This document shows, piece after piece, positions 56,729 through 64,000 of a DNA stretch of 64,000 nucleotides. Below the pieces are notes generated by a model. It saw only the letters and a program-made list of their open reading frames with translations, ran no database searches and was not told the DNA's origin. The number at the start of each line of letters is the position of its first letter. Position 1 is the first letter of the stretch. A program made the position numbers and the translations under genes. Where the stretch lies: assembly GCA_947565865.1 (NCBI GenBank), contig CANOHT010000010.1:1-64000 (forward strand), read 5' to 3'. This DNA is from an uncultured Clostridia bacterium (GTDB lineage Bacteria > Bacillota > Clostridia > Christensenellales > Aristaeellaceae).

Positions 56729-58516
56729 TTATTTATAAGTGTAGCGCGCGGCCAGCCAAGGCATACCGTTGTAGCTGCTGTATACATCGCCGTAGATGCG
56801 GTAGCGCTGGCCTACCTCCCACTTGGTTTTGCTGAAGTTCTCCAGCAGCACCGGCTGGCTCAGACCGTCCTCGCTGGTGTTCATGACGGCCATTTGAGGC
56901 TTCTCGCTGACGAAATACTGGATGGTGCCGATGGCGACATAAACCTGCGTCCGTTCGGCGCGCACGGTGATGTTGCTCAGCAGCTCGGCGTAGCCCGCCG
57001 CGTCCAGGGCCCAGGCTTTGGGCGTGTACTCGGTGGGGTCGGGCACATAGTACATCACATAGTCCACCTGGGAGGGCTTTTTGTCGCCGTAGGTGGCCAC
57101 GATGGAAATGGTGTTGTCACCATAATGGTCGAAAAGGGCGTAGAAGTAAAACTCGCCTGTGGTGTTCAGATTGGTGGTGTTCAGGTCGGAGTGGGGGGTC
57201 AGCACCTCAATGTCCGCACCGGGGATGGTGGTGGCGCGAATCTGGATAGCTTTCTTGGTGGTGGAGGTATAGGTGTCCGCGGAAAGATCCAGCGGGATCT
57301 CCTGAGGCTCGCGGTAAAGCACCACGGTCATCTGATTCTCCCGGCAGTACTGGCTGCGCACCCGAATGTCGAACACGTTGTCGCCGCTGGGCTGCACCGT
57401 GGCGTTGTAGGAAAAGCCGCCGTCCTCGGAGTTGACGGTATCGGACACGTCCTCGCCGTTGATGGTCACGGTGGAGCCGGGCCGCACATTGAACTGCATG
57501 GAGTACATGGCCGTGGAGACCTCGGTGCGCAGAGCGTCGGGGGACAGAAGCTCAATGGGGCTCAGGGGAATGGTGATGTCATAGGAGATGGGATCCATGG
57601 GCCGCTGCTGTCCCGAGGAGGTTTTGACAAAGGGGGTCAGGGTGACGGTCATGGTTTCGCTCACATAGTCGATCAGATCATCATACCAGGTGTGATCCGC
57701 CACCTCCACCGTGGCGAAGCCGCTGGTGACGATGTAGGAGGCGTGCAGCTCACGGATATAAATCTGCGTGCCGTCCGTGCCGGGGATCAAAATGGTATGC
57801 GCCGCCATGTCGTCCTTGATGGAAGCGGTGACGGTGGGCTGATTCTGCGTCTTGCGCTCACCGGCTCTGGCCTTGAAAAACTCATAGCCGAAGAAGCCGC
57901 ACAGCCCGACAACGCCCGCCATCAGCACAATGACCAGGAATCGGACCATCCGCCGAAGGCCACGGGAGCGGGAGGGCAGCTTGCCGGTGAGCTGGGTGTT
58001 TTGCGGCATCTGCCAGGAGCCGTAGACCTCCGTCTCCTCCCACAGAGGGTCGTAGGAACGGGTATCCTGCCATTGGGTGTTGACCACCCGATGCGTCTGC
58101 GTCCCACCGTCCGCCGGGGAGTCGGGCTTGCCGTCCCGCCGAAGCCGCACGGTGGCCTTGGGGTCATCCTCCACGTTCCAGAAGGTATCGCTGGTCGCGT
58201 GGGTGCGGATGGTCATGGCCGAGGGCGCGGCTCCGCGTTCGGCACTTTCCTTGCGCAGCTGACGCTGATGACGCGCACCGGCCTGCTTGCGCTTTTTCAG
58301 CTCGGCCATTTCCGTCGCCAGGCGATCCCGGTCATCCGGGGCGCGGGTAGCGTCGCCGTCCTCATCCACGCGGATGTATTCCTTGCCCGCGGCATCGTCC
58401 CGCAGGGTGGTTTTCCAGGAGGGCAGGGGCGCCGAGGCGTCATCCTGAGGGCATCCGCATTTCTGGCAGCGGGGCAGGGAAGCGCGGTTCCATTGGCCGC
58501 ATTCAGGACACTTCAT
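56729..58516 (-). CDS. Zinc-ribbon membrane protein, hypothetical
   Basis: The 595-residue protein opens with a zinc ribbon (CPECGQW and CQKCGCP, residues 3-22), a long charged linker with a Lys/Arg coiled coil (MAELKKRKQAGARHQRQLRK), one transmembrane helix (about 190-212), and a large beta-rich outer domain. The outer part includes two Ig-like strands sets around YDITIPLSPIELLSPD and FDIRVRSQYCREN. Its layout is shared with the gene at 47689-49620. No known family was recognised. Confidence 0.68.
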   Translation of the reverse strand: MKCPECGQWNRASLPRCQKCGCPQDDASAPLPSWKTTLRDDAAGKEYIRVDEDGDATRAPDDRDRLATEMAELKKRKQAGARHQRQLRKESAERGAAPSAMTIRTHATSDTFWNVEDDPKATVRLRRDGKPDSPADGGTQTHRVVNTQWQDTRSYDPLWEETEVYGSWQMPQNTQLTGKLPSRSRGLRRMVRFLVIVLMAGVVGLCGFFGYEFFKARAGERKTQNQPTVTASIKDDMAAHTILIPGTDGTQIYIRELHASYIVTSGFATVEVADHTWYDDLIDYVSETMTVTLTPFVKTSSGQQRPMDPISYDITIPLSPIELLSPDALRTEVSTAMYSMQFNVRPGSTVTINGEDVSDTVNSEDGGFSYNATVQPSGDNVFDIRVRSQYCRENQMTVVLYREPQEIPLDLSADTYTSTTKKAIQIRATTIPGADIEVLTPHSDLNTTNLNTTGEFYFYALFDHYGDNTISIVATYGDKKPSQVDYVMYYVPDPTEYTPKAWALDAAGYAELLSNITVRAERTQVYVAIGTIQYFVSEKPQMAVMNTSEDGLSQPVLLENFSKTKWEVGQRYRIYGDVYSSYNGMPWLAARYTYK

Positions 58517-58609
58517 ATGTACTCCTCGCGTTGCTGCTCAAGGACATAAGCTTGCCTTGGCGGGGGATGGGATTAGTATGGACGATGGGACGGCAAAGGA
58601 TTCCGCCGT

Positions 58610-59539
58610 TTATTCGTCCAGCACCAGAAAGCTGTTTTCCAGGTAGTCGGCCATGACCTCGCGGCTGTGCTCCCAATCGATTTCCTGCACGGACATGCCG
58701 GCAAAGCTGATGGGCGAGGCGTCGCCGTCCTGCGGGATGCGCAGCTCCTCGATGGTCACGCCGCGCAGTCCGTAGGCGTATTCCATGGCGGTGAGCATTT
58801 CATCCAGGTTCATGTTGGTCAGCGTGGTGTTGGCCATGACGGAATCCACCAGCGCCCGGGCCTCATCGTAGGTAATGTTCCGGCACTGATCCGCCAGGGT
58901 GGAAAGCACCGTGCGGACGCGCTGGGTGCGCATGAAGTCGCCTCCGCCCCCCGCCTTGCGGATGCGCATGTAAATGACCGCCGCGTGACCGCCGAAGCGA
59001 TAGGTTCCCGCGCCGGTGACGGCGGGCGTGGTGGAGGTGGGGCTGATGGCGTAGCGGGTGAGATAGCTGGCCTCGGCGCTGGTGATGGTGATGTCCACAC
59101 CGCCAAGATATTCAATGATCCGCTCGATTTGCTTAAAATCGAAGAGAATGTACTTCTCAATTTTCACGCCGATATGCTGGCTGATGACCTGACACAGCGT
59201 CTCCGGGCCATAATCCTTGGCAATGTAGTTGATGCGGCCGATGCGCCCGTCGTTGCCGGGCTTGGCAACCAGGGCGTCGCGGATGAAGGAGGTCAGCATC
59301 ACGCGGTGGGCGCGGGTGTCCACCGTGACCAGCACGATACCGTCGGTATTGCCCAGGTTGTGCGGTTTGCCCTCCCACTGATCCACGCACAGCAGAAGAT
59401 AGTGGTGCTGGCCGTCGATGGGCTCGGGCAGCTGCTCATAAGGAATCACTTCAATGGGCTTGGGCTGATCGGCCAGCGCGGGCATGGCGGTCAGTACCAT
59501 GGACATAAGGATCATCAGGCATAAAATCCGCTTTCGCAT
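58610..59539 (-). CDS. LytR-CpsA-Psr (LCP) family protein
   Basis: The 309-residue protein has a signal sequence (MRKRILCLMILMSMVLTAMP) and the LCP domain: DGIVLVTVDTRAHRVMLTSFIRD, GRINYIAKDYGPETLCQVISQHIGVKIEKYILFDF, LGGVDITI, and the arginine-rich YMRIRKAGGGGDFMRTQRVRTVL. LCP enzymes attach wall polymers to peptidoglycan. ATG59539 (after AAAGGAGCG) gives the normal signal peptide; a 119-residue upstream extension is rejected. The promoter is at 59628-59656. Confidence 0.88.
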   Translation of the reverse strand: MRKRILCLMILMSMVLTAMPALADQPKPIEVIPYEQLPEPIDGQHHYLLLCVDQWEGKPHNLGNTDGIVLVTVDTRAHRVMLTSFIRDALVAKPGNDGRIGRINYIAKDYGPETLCQVISQHIGVKIEKYILFDFKQIERIIEYLGGVDITITSAEASYLTRYAISPTSTTPAVTGAGTYRFGGHAAVIYMRIRKAGGGGDFMRTQRVRTVLSTLADQCRNITYDEARALVDSVMANTTLTNMNLDEMLTAMEYAYGLRGVTIEELRIPQDGDASPISFAGMSVQEIDWEHSREVMADYLENSFLVLDE

Positions 59540-59627
59540 GGGTGTTCGCTCCTTTAATTCAGGATAGGGATACCATGGTAACGTATGACAAGACGGTTTT
59601 CGTCCCTGCTGATGTGATTGCCGCTCT

Positions 59628-59656
59628 ATTATAGCATCAGCAGGCGGAAATGGGAA
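59628..59656 (-). promoter_or_regulatory. Promoter of the LCP gene
   Basis: Minus-strand TTCCCA (59651-59656) and TATAAT (59628-59633) are 17 bases apart. Confidence 0.6.
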
Positions 59657-59666
59657 GGGCGGAAAC

Positions 59667-59698
59667 AAAAAACGCGGCCCGCTAACCTCGCGAGCCGC
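59667..59698 (-). terminator. Minus-strand terminator upstream of the LCP promoter
   Basis: Arms GCGGC/GCCGC extended by CGC/GCG are followed on the minus strand by G-TTTTTT. It could end trxA readthrough or a minus-strand RNA. Confidence 0.6.
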
Positions 59699-59875
59699 AT
59701 AAGCGTCAACATTCATGAGAGGCGTAGGAGGGTTCGCAGGCTCTCTGACTCTTGATCGGGAATCGACAACATGTGTGGGAATTTTCGGTCGATTTAGACA
59801 GAGACCGCTTCTTTTCAAGAGTGAACATCCGCGATAACAGCTCTGCCGTTCGAACAGTGAGCAAGTGCAAAACTC
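59699..59875. ncRNA. Structured intergenic RNA candidate of unknown class
   Basis: Between two terminators lies about 180 bp without coding potential but with nested complementarity: ACTCTTGA with TCAAGAGT (8 bp), enclosing AATCGAC with GTCGATT (7 bp). Other pairs include GCTC/GAGC around GTTCGAAC. The strand is unclear since both flanking hairpins have a T-run on the outgoing side. A 6S-like RNA is one possibility; no promoter is convincing. Confidence 0.35.
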
Positions 59876-59904
59876 AAAAAAAGTGGCGTCTGCCACTTTT
59901 TTTT
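59876..59904. terminator. Bidirectional terminator downstream of trxA
   Basis: AAAAAAAGTGGC-GTCT-GCCACTTTTTTTT has seven A on one side and eight T on the other, so it works in both directions. It follows the trxA stop by 12 bases. Confidence 0.9.
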
Positions 59905-59916
59905 GACACGCTGGTC

Positions 59917-60234
59917 TTACTTCACCTTGGAGATCATTTCTTCCAGCTGATTCTTGGGCTGATAGCCAATCCGCTTGTCCACAATCTGTCCATCCTTGAA
60001 CAGAATCAGTGTGGGGATGCTCATCACGCCGAACTTCATGGCCAGATCCGGGCAGTCATCTACGTTGACCTTGCCAACGCTTAGCGTGTCGGCATGCTCC
60101 TGAGAGACCTCCTCCACCACGGGAGAGAGCATCCGGCAGGGGCCGCACCAGGTGGCCCAGAAGTCCACCAGCACAGGCTTATCTGCCTGCTGAATGAAGC
60201 TGTCGAAGTTTTCCTGCTTGATTTCCGTTGCCAT
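59917..60234 (-). CDS. trxA: Thioredoxin
   Basis: The 105-residue protein is a typical thioredoxin with the active site WCGPC (residues 29-33), the buried FWATW start, and the cis-proline in MSIPTLILF (about 73). It reduces disulfides in the cytosol and is probably served by the flavoprotein at 55861-56703. GGAAGGCGATCAACC precedes the ATG. It follows the RseC-like gene by 21 bases. Confidence 0.96.
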   Translation of the reverse strand: MATEIKQENFDSFIQQADKPVLVDFWATWCGPCRMLSPVVEEVSQEHADTLSVGKVNVDDCPDLAMKFGVMSIPTLILFKDGQIVDKRIGYQPKNQLEEMISKVK

Positions 60235-60255
60235 AGGTTGATCGCCTTCCTTCCG

Positions 60256-60693
60256 TCAATGGTTGTCGCTGGGGGGTGCCGTTTCCCTGTCGTTCCGCGG
60301 GATGATCCGCTGAAGCCGGGGCTGCCAGCGGGCGTCCTTGCGGCGATGGCGCTCGGTCAGCTTGAGAGCCGCGCAGCAGATGGCCAGCCCAATGGCCGCG
60401 CCGACGCCACCGGCCACCTCCTGCTGCTGAGGCCATAGCGCCGCGCCCAGGAACATGCCGCCCAGCAGTCCGGCCAGGGGCAGGGCATAGGCCAGCGCCG
60501 AGGCCTGCATGAAGCTGGCCGTGGGCATTTCCACAATGGCCGCGTCGCCCACACTGGCTTGTCCGCGCAGGGTCAGGCGGGTTTCCTTCCTGCCGCCGTG
60601 GCAGGCGTTGCACTTTTCACAGTCGGCGGGGCGGCAGAAGGTGATCTCCAGCCATTCGCCCCGGACGGACGTTACTTCACCAATTCTTTCCAT
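60256..60693 (-). CDS. SoxR-reducing/RseC family membrane protein
   Basis: The 145-residue protein has an N-terminal domain with four cysteines (CRPADCEKCNACHGG, about 20-34) and two transmembrane helices (about 62-85 and 90-112). This is the RseC/MucC layout, found in electron-transfer (Rnf-linked) settings. The reduced-ferredoxin link fits the flavoprotein and thioredoxin nearby. The C-terminal tail is basic and shorter than in some relatives. Confidence 0.85.
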   Translation of the reverse strand: MERIGEVTSVRGEWLEITFCRPADCEKCNACHGGRKETRLTLRGQASVGDAAIVEMPTASFMQASALAYALPLAGLLGGMFLGAALWPQQQEVAGGVGAAIGLAICCAALKLTERHRRKDARWQPRLQRIIPRNDRETAPPSDNH

Positions 60694-61068
60694 TCGTTTT
60701 ATACGCTCCTGTGGTGGAAATGGTTACGCCGTCAGTATACCACGTTTGCGGCGGGATGAAAAGTGCCGTCAGCGAAATGATACCCCGAAAGATGCTTTAT
60801 GAAACATTTTCGGAGGGCTGAAAAAGTCAAAGGAGCTGTCGGAGAGCCCTCGGAGTGCTGATTGAAAATCGGCGGGCTCCGTTGGGGCGATAAAGCGGGA
60901 CGAAGCTCCTGTACGGCGATTGTCGCTTTTTCGTTGGGAAAAGCTTCCTTGCACGGACAAACGGCCAGAAGAACGCCGGCGACGTTCGCCCAGCGAGGAC
61001 GTGCGATGCAACGGAGCGAAGTCCCTCCAATAAGCGTCGCATGACGCTTTTTTACCTCGCTGACATGT
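60694..61068. other. Intergenic stretch with hairpins, no gene identified
   Basis: The 375-base gap has GGAGAGCCC/GGGCTCC complementarity near 60840-60890 and a plus-strand terminator-like AAGCGTC-GCAT-GACGCTTTTTT at 61032-61053. A plus-strand RNA could end there, but I find no clear promoter or coding frame. Confidence 0.4.
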
Positions 61069-61575
61069 TTAAGGCGCGGCGTCCGCCGTGACGACGCGGA
61101 CGCCGGAAGGCTCCACGCCCGCGTGCGCCTTGGCCATGGTCAGCAAAAGAGCGCTTTCTCCGCTGGAAAGCTCAGCCTTGTCCGTGACGATGGTGACGCT
61201 CCCATCCGTGACGACAGCCACGCAGGGATAAAGACCGCTTTGGGTCAGGGCGCCTTCCAGGGCGGTCTGCTTCTGGCGCACATCCACAAGGCGCTGAAGC
61301 TGGGCCGCCGCGTCCTGGCGGGTCTGCTCGTCGATGGCTTCCTGAGCGCACAGGGCTTCCAGCGCGGCCATGTCCTCCAGCGCCGAGGCGTCCCGGCTTT
61401 CACGGAACTGCTCAAGGCGGCTGGTGGGCGCGGCAACGGTCTGGACGATGGGCAGCGATACCGTGGCTCCTGCCTCCTGAAGCCGCTGCTGGTTGCTGAT
61501 GCAGCTTACCGCCAGGGTGACGAGCAGAAGCGCCAGCAGAAGCAGGTTGCGGTGCCTGTGAATCCAATCTCCCAT
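61069..61575 (-). CDS. spoIIIAH: Stage III sporulation protein AH
   Basis: The 168-residue protein has an N-terminal transmembrane helix (about 9-26), a coiled coil (about 50-105) and a C-terminal ring-building motif-like domain (LYPCVAVVTDGSVTIVTDKAELSSGE). SpoIIIAH crosses into the space between mother cell and forespore, where it pairs with SpoIIQ. It ends the operon. The coordinates put it two bases after spoIIIAG. Confidence 0.9.
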   Translation of the reverse strand: MGDWIHRHRNLLLLALLLVTLAVSCISNQQRLQEAGATVSLPIVQTVAAPTSRLEQFRESRDASALEDMAALEALCAQEAIDEQTRQDAAAQLQRLVDVRQKQTALEGALTQSGLYPCVAVVTDGSVTIVTDKAELSSGESALLLTMAKAHAGVEPSGVRVVTADAAP

Positions 61576-61577
61576 GG

Positions 61578-61922
61578 TTAAGTACCTCCTTCACGCTTGA
61601 ATACCTCCACGCGCCCGGGCTCGATGCCCAGGAGGGTGGTGACGGCCCGGCTCAGGCGGAGGCGGACGGCCACGTCATCCGCGCCGTCAGCCACCACCAC
61701 CGCGCCGCAGGGAACAGCCGGGTCCGCCGGATCATAATGAATGGCGACCTCCACATGGCCCGCCCCGGCCATGGCCGAGAGCACCTGGCTCACGCGCGCC
61801 TCCTCACCGCTGGCCGCCGGGGAGGATTCGGCCAGCCCCAGCAACAGACACAGGGCCACCGCGCAGCCCATGACCGCCAGGAGCCAGCCATCCTTGCGCC
61901 AGACCTCCCGTAAGCGCTGCAT
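61578..61922 (-). CDS. spoIIIAG: Stage III sporulation protein AG (short form)
   Basis: The 114-residue protein has one transmembrane helix (about 13-31) and a C-terminal ring domain (VEVAIHYDPADPAVPCGAVVVADGADDVAVRLRLSRAVTTLLGI), the family hallmark. SpoIIIAG forms a secretin-like ring in the feeding tube. It lacks much of the N-terminal extracellular part seen in Bacillus (over 200 residues). ATG61922 follows GAGGTGACCGTC. Confidence 0.88.
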   Translation of the reverse strand: MQRLREVWRKDGWLLAVMGCAVALCLLLGLAESSPAASGEEARVSQVLSAMAGAGHVEVAIHYDPADPAVPCGAVVVADGADDVAVRLRLSRAVTTLLGIEPGRVEVFKREGGT

Positions 61923-61927
61923 GACGG

Positions 61928-62212
61928 TCACCTCGCTTCCTGGGCGCGCTGAAGCTGTCTGGCGTAAACGGTTTGCGCGGCGGAGAGGTCGCCGGGGTTC
62001 ACCGGGGCGGAGGAAAGCACGGTGGCAGGGGCCTGCGCGGGCATGGGCCAGTGAAACAGGCCGGACAGTCCCTCCAGCCAGCACAGGGCGACGATGAGCC
62101 CCATGACCATGGCGGCTGTTCTGCGCACGGAGCCTTCCGGCAAAACGGCCATCAGGACGCCGCAGACAAGCACCAGGGCGGCGAAGCGGTGAATCAGCGT
62201 CAGCAAGGACAT
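61928..62212 (-). CDS. spoIIIAF: Stage III sporulation protein AF (short form)
   Basis: The 94-residue protein has two transmembrane helices (about 5-23 and 29-50) and a short tail. Its place between spoIIIAE and spoIIIAG and the N-terminal pattern of two helices with VLPEGSVRR between them support SpoIIIAF. The cytosolic/ring domain of longer relatives is missing. AAAGGAGAG precedes the ATG. Confidence 0.75.
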   Translation of the reverse strand: MSLLTLIHRFAALVLVCGVLMAVLPEGSVRRTAAMVMGLIVALCWLEGLSGLFHWPMPAQAPATVLSSAPVNPGDLSAAQTVYARQLQRAQEAR

Positions 62213-62241
62213 CTCTCCTTTCGGGGCGAAATTCGGGCCGG

Positions 62242-63588
62242 CTAACGGAGCATGGTGGTGATGCCGCTGACGGCGACCAGCTGGGCGATCAGCAGAAGAA
62301 ACATGGCCGCGGTGCACAGCTGGATGATGAACAGCAGCATCAGCACCTTCCCGAAGTCATCGATACAGTCCACCAGCTCGCCGTCCGCCAAAGGCTGCAT
62401 CAGCGCGGCGGCCAGCTTGTACATCACGGCGGCGGCCAGGGTCTGCGTCAGGGGCGTCAGGCACCAGGCGCACACCAGCATCAGGCCCGTGACGCCCAGG
62501 GCGCTTTGCACCAGCATCCCCGAGCCGATGAGCGTATCCACTGTGTCCGCGAATAGTCCGCCTACCACGGGGACGAAGTTATCCAGGGCGTATTTGGCGG
62601 TGCGTAGGGTCACGCCGTCCACCGCCGCTGCCGTGACGCCGCGGGTCATAATCACGCCGATGAAGACGGTGAAGCCCACCCCCAGCGTCCAGTTGGCGAC
62701 CTGATGGACAAAGGCGGAAAGCCGCTGCAGGCGGATGCCCTCGCCCAGGCGGCACAGCATGGTCAGAATCGCCCCGCATACGGCCAGAGGCAGGGTGACC
62801 TGACGGATCAGCTCCGTCATCGCCCCGGCGGAGGCCACCACCGCGGGCTGCATCAGCGTGGAGCCCGCCGAGCCGCCCACCGCCGCCATCACCGTCATCA
62901 GCAGCGGGAAAAGCCCCTGCATGCCGCTGCTCATGCGTTCCACCGATTGCAGGCACAGGGCAGTGTGGTCGCTCAGGTCGCTGGTGAGGAAGACACAGAT
63001 CATCATCACGCATACCACGCGCCCTGCGGCGCTTTTTCGGCCCAGCAGACGGCACAGCAGGCTCCAGATCAACGCGGGAGCGGCCAGGCGGCTGATGCGC
63101 CACAGGCTGCCCTTGAGGGCGGAGGCGAAGCGGCTGGTCAGCATCTGAAAGACCTGGTCAAAATCGATGGTCAGCCTGCCCGTGGCGATGCCGGTAAGGG
63201 TTTCCCGGAAGCCGCCTGTGGCCTCGAACGGATCCTCGGAGCCCCCTGCGCCTTCAAAAGCGGTCAGATCCAGGCCGTCAATAACCTGAGCGATGCCCTG
63301 CTCAAGGGTTTCGGCGCCGGCGGTCAGGGGGAGCGGCAGCGCCCAGACTGTCACGATAATCAGCGTACAGAGCGCCAGCTTTGTCGGCGTCAGACCGTGC
63401 GGTGATAATCGACGAGCCCTGACCGGCGGAGCTTCCGTGCGGCGGTTATCGCGGGATGCTGCCGGGAATGGTTCGCGGGCAAAGGGCTTGACCGTCCGAC
63501 CGGGAAGGGCACGCACAGCCCCGGCAACGCGGCATAGCCGCTTGCTTGCTCCCCGGAGCGCCGCCAGCAGCGCCGTCAGCCGTCTCAT
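62242..63588 (-). CDS. spoIIIAE: Stage III sporulation protein AE
   Basis: This 448-residue protein has a signal-like helix at about 67-90 after a basic N-terminal extension, then seven to eight membrane helices. The family phrases are seen: VERMSSGMQGLFPLLMTVMAAVGGSAGSTLMQPAVV, GVTAAAVDGVTLRTAKYALDNFVPVVGGLFADTVDTLIG and ALMQPLADGELVDCIDDFGKVL. It is part of the SpoIIIA channel. The N-terminal 60 residues are longer than usual. It overlaps spoIIIAD by four bases. Confidence 0.95.
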   Translation of the reverse strand: MRRLTALLAALRGASKRLCRVAGAVRALPGRTVKPFAREPFPAASRDNRRTEAPPVRARRLSPHGLTPTKLALCTLIIVTVWALPLPLTAGAETLEQGIAQVIDGLDLTAFEGAGGSEDPFEATGGFRETLTGIATGRLTIDFDQVFQMLTSRFASALKGSLWRISRLAAPALIWSLLCRLLGRKSAAGRVVCVMMICVFLTSDLSDHTALCLQSVERMSSGMQGLFPLLMTVMAAVGGSAGSTLMQPAVVASAGAMTELIRQVTLPLAVCGAILTMLCRLGEGIRLQRLSAFVHQVANWTLGVGFTVFIGVIMTRGVTAAAVDGVTLRTAKYALDNFVPVVGGLFADTVDTLIGSGMLVQSALGVTGLMLVCAWCLTPLTQTLAAAVMYKLAAALMQPLADGELVDCIDDFGKVLMLLFIIQLCTAAMFLLLIAQLVAVSGITTMLR

Positions 63589-63971
63589 GGAGCCAGGGAC
63601 AGAATCTGTCCCAGCAGGGTCTGCATGGCGGGCAGGGCCAGGGTGATGAGCATCACCCGCCCGGCCAGTTCGGTCTTCAGGGCCAGGCCGTCCTCGCCGG
63701 CGTCGCGGCAGGTCTGGGCGGAAAAGTCCGTCAGCAGGCTGATGCCGGCCACCTTCAGCAGCTGGGCGAGATACCCGTCGCTGATGCCCCCCTGGCGGGA
63801 GAGCGCGGCGACCCCGCTGACCACTTGCATAAGAAAGGGGAGCGCCAGCGCCAGCAGCATGACGCCCGCCGCGATGGACACGGCCGTGCTTGCCTCCGGG
63901 CGAAGCCGCCGCAAAAGAAGCGCGGTGATTGCCGCGAGAATGGATACCCCGGCCATCCGCATCACATCCAT
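63585..63971 (-). CDS. spoIIIAD: Stage III sporulation protein AD
   Basis: The 128-residue membrane protein has four predicted helices and the family pattern (YLAQLLKVAGISLLTDFSAQTCRDAGEDGLALKTELAGRVMILTL-like). It forms the inner part of the feeding-tube complex. The ATG is preceded by GGGAGGATCAGCC. The remaining bases to 64000 should be the end of spoIIIAC or its gap; too little is visible to annotate. Confidence 0.95.
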   Translation of the reverse strand: MDVMRMAGVSILAAITALLLRRLRPEASTAVSIAAGVMLLALALPFLMQVVSGVAALSRQGGISDGYLAQLLKVAGISLLTDFSAQTCRDAGEDGLALKTELAGRVMLITLALPAMQTLLGQILSLAP

Positions 63972-64000
63972 GGCTGATCCTCCCGCCGCGAAGTAAGGCT

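Noticed and set aside
53758..58549. Long plus-strand frames opposite ilvE and the zinc-ribbon gene
   Set aside because: Both overlap well-supported minus-strand genes with recognisable motifs.
59540..59896. N-terminal extension of the LCP protein by 119 codons
   Set aside because: The signal peptide starts at the internal ATG59539, which has a ribosome site, and the extension covers a terminator and promoter.
64000..64000. spoIIIAC at the right edge
   Set aside because: Only about 29 bases beyond spoIIIAD are visible; no stop codon can be assigned.

Overview
The window is high-GC DNA from a spore-forming, low-resolution-placed member of the Clostridia. Supporting signs are a spo0A gene with three 0A boxes, a small acid-soluble spore protein, the spoIIIA operon at the right edge, a T-box in front of trpS, and strong Shine-Dalgarno sites with frequent GTG/TTG starts. 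No rRNA, tRNA, IS element or CRISPR array was seen.

About 1.9-34.9 kb is a complete-looking HK97-type siphovirus prophage. Nearly all phage genes are on the minus strand and read right to left. Early genes: a 55-aa protein, a Tad2-like (DUF2829) candidate anti-Thoeris protein, small proteins, a CHC2/TOPRIM primase-helicase, a sigma-region-4-like regulator, SSB, the BrnT/BrnA toxin-antitoxin and an isolated mini-operon of three tiny genes. Late genes: HNH nuclease, TerS, TerL, portal, ClpP-like protease, capsid, connectors, tail tube, frameshifted tail chaperone, tape measure, Dit, Tal, two paralogous fibres, XkdX, endolysin and holin. Two further toxin-antitoxin modules (YefM/YoeB and a broken HigB with intact HigA) sit in the late tail region on the opposite strand. 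The lysogeny block on the plus strand has a CI-like repressor with three operator-like sites, a large serine integrase running antisense into the host tmRNA gene, and a secreted chimeric protein whose C-terminal half is a copy of part of the phage's own tape measure protein. A KAP-family P-loop NTPase and a Spo0A-C-like fragment lie beyond the holin; the left attachment site was not found.

The most striking candidates for new biology are: (1) the secreted tape-measure mimic, a plausible superinfection-exclusion factor; (2) one operator pattern, ATAGG-N6-CCTAT, placed inside the -35/-10 spacer of both the higBA promoter and the tiny-gene mini-operon promoter, suggesting HigA controls both; (3) a 30-bp promoter-like element duplicated upstream of the packaging genes and of the Dit gene, a candidate phage late promoter; and (4) a family of hairpin-rich repeats filling the gaps between late genes.

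From 35 kb onward is host chromosome: ssrA-smpB; proA; HAD, GNAT, pseudouridine synthase and MnmM-like methyltransferase genes; a 177-bp tandem repeat; T-box-trpS; a DUF624 membrane protein, an SASP, a methyltransferase and Hsp33; a TPR/HEAT/zinc-ribbon cluster leading to spo0A; a minus-strand block with a Cof phosphatase, RluA-type synthase, ilvE, a secreted DUF3298-like protein, a thioredoxin-reductase-like flavoprotein that has lost its NADPH motif, a zinc-ribbon membrane protein, an LCP protein, trxA, RseC; and spoIIIAH-AD.
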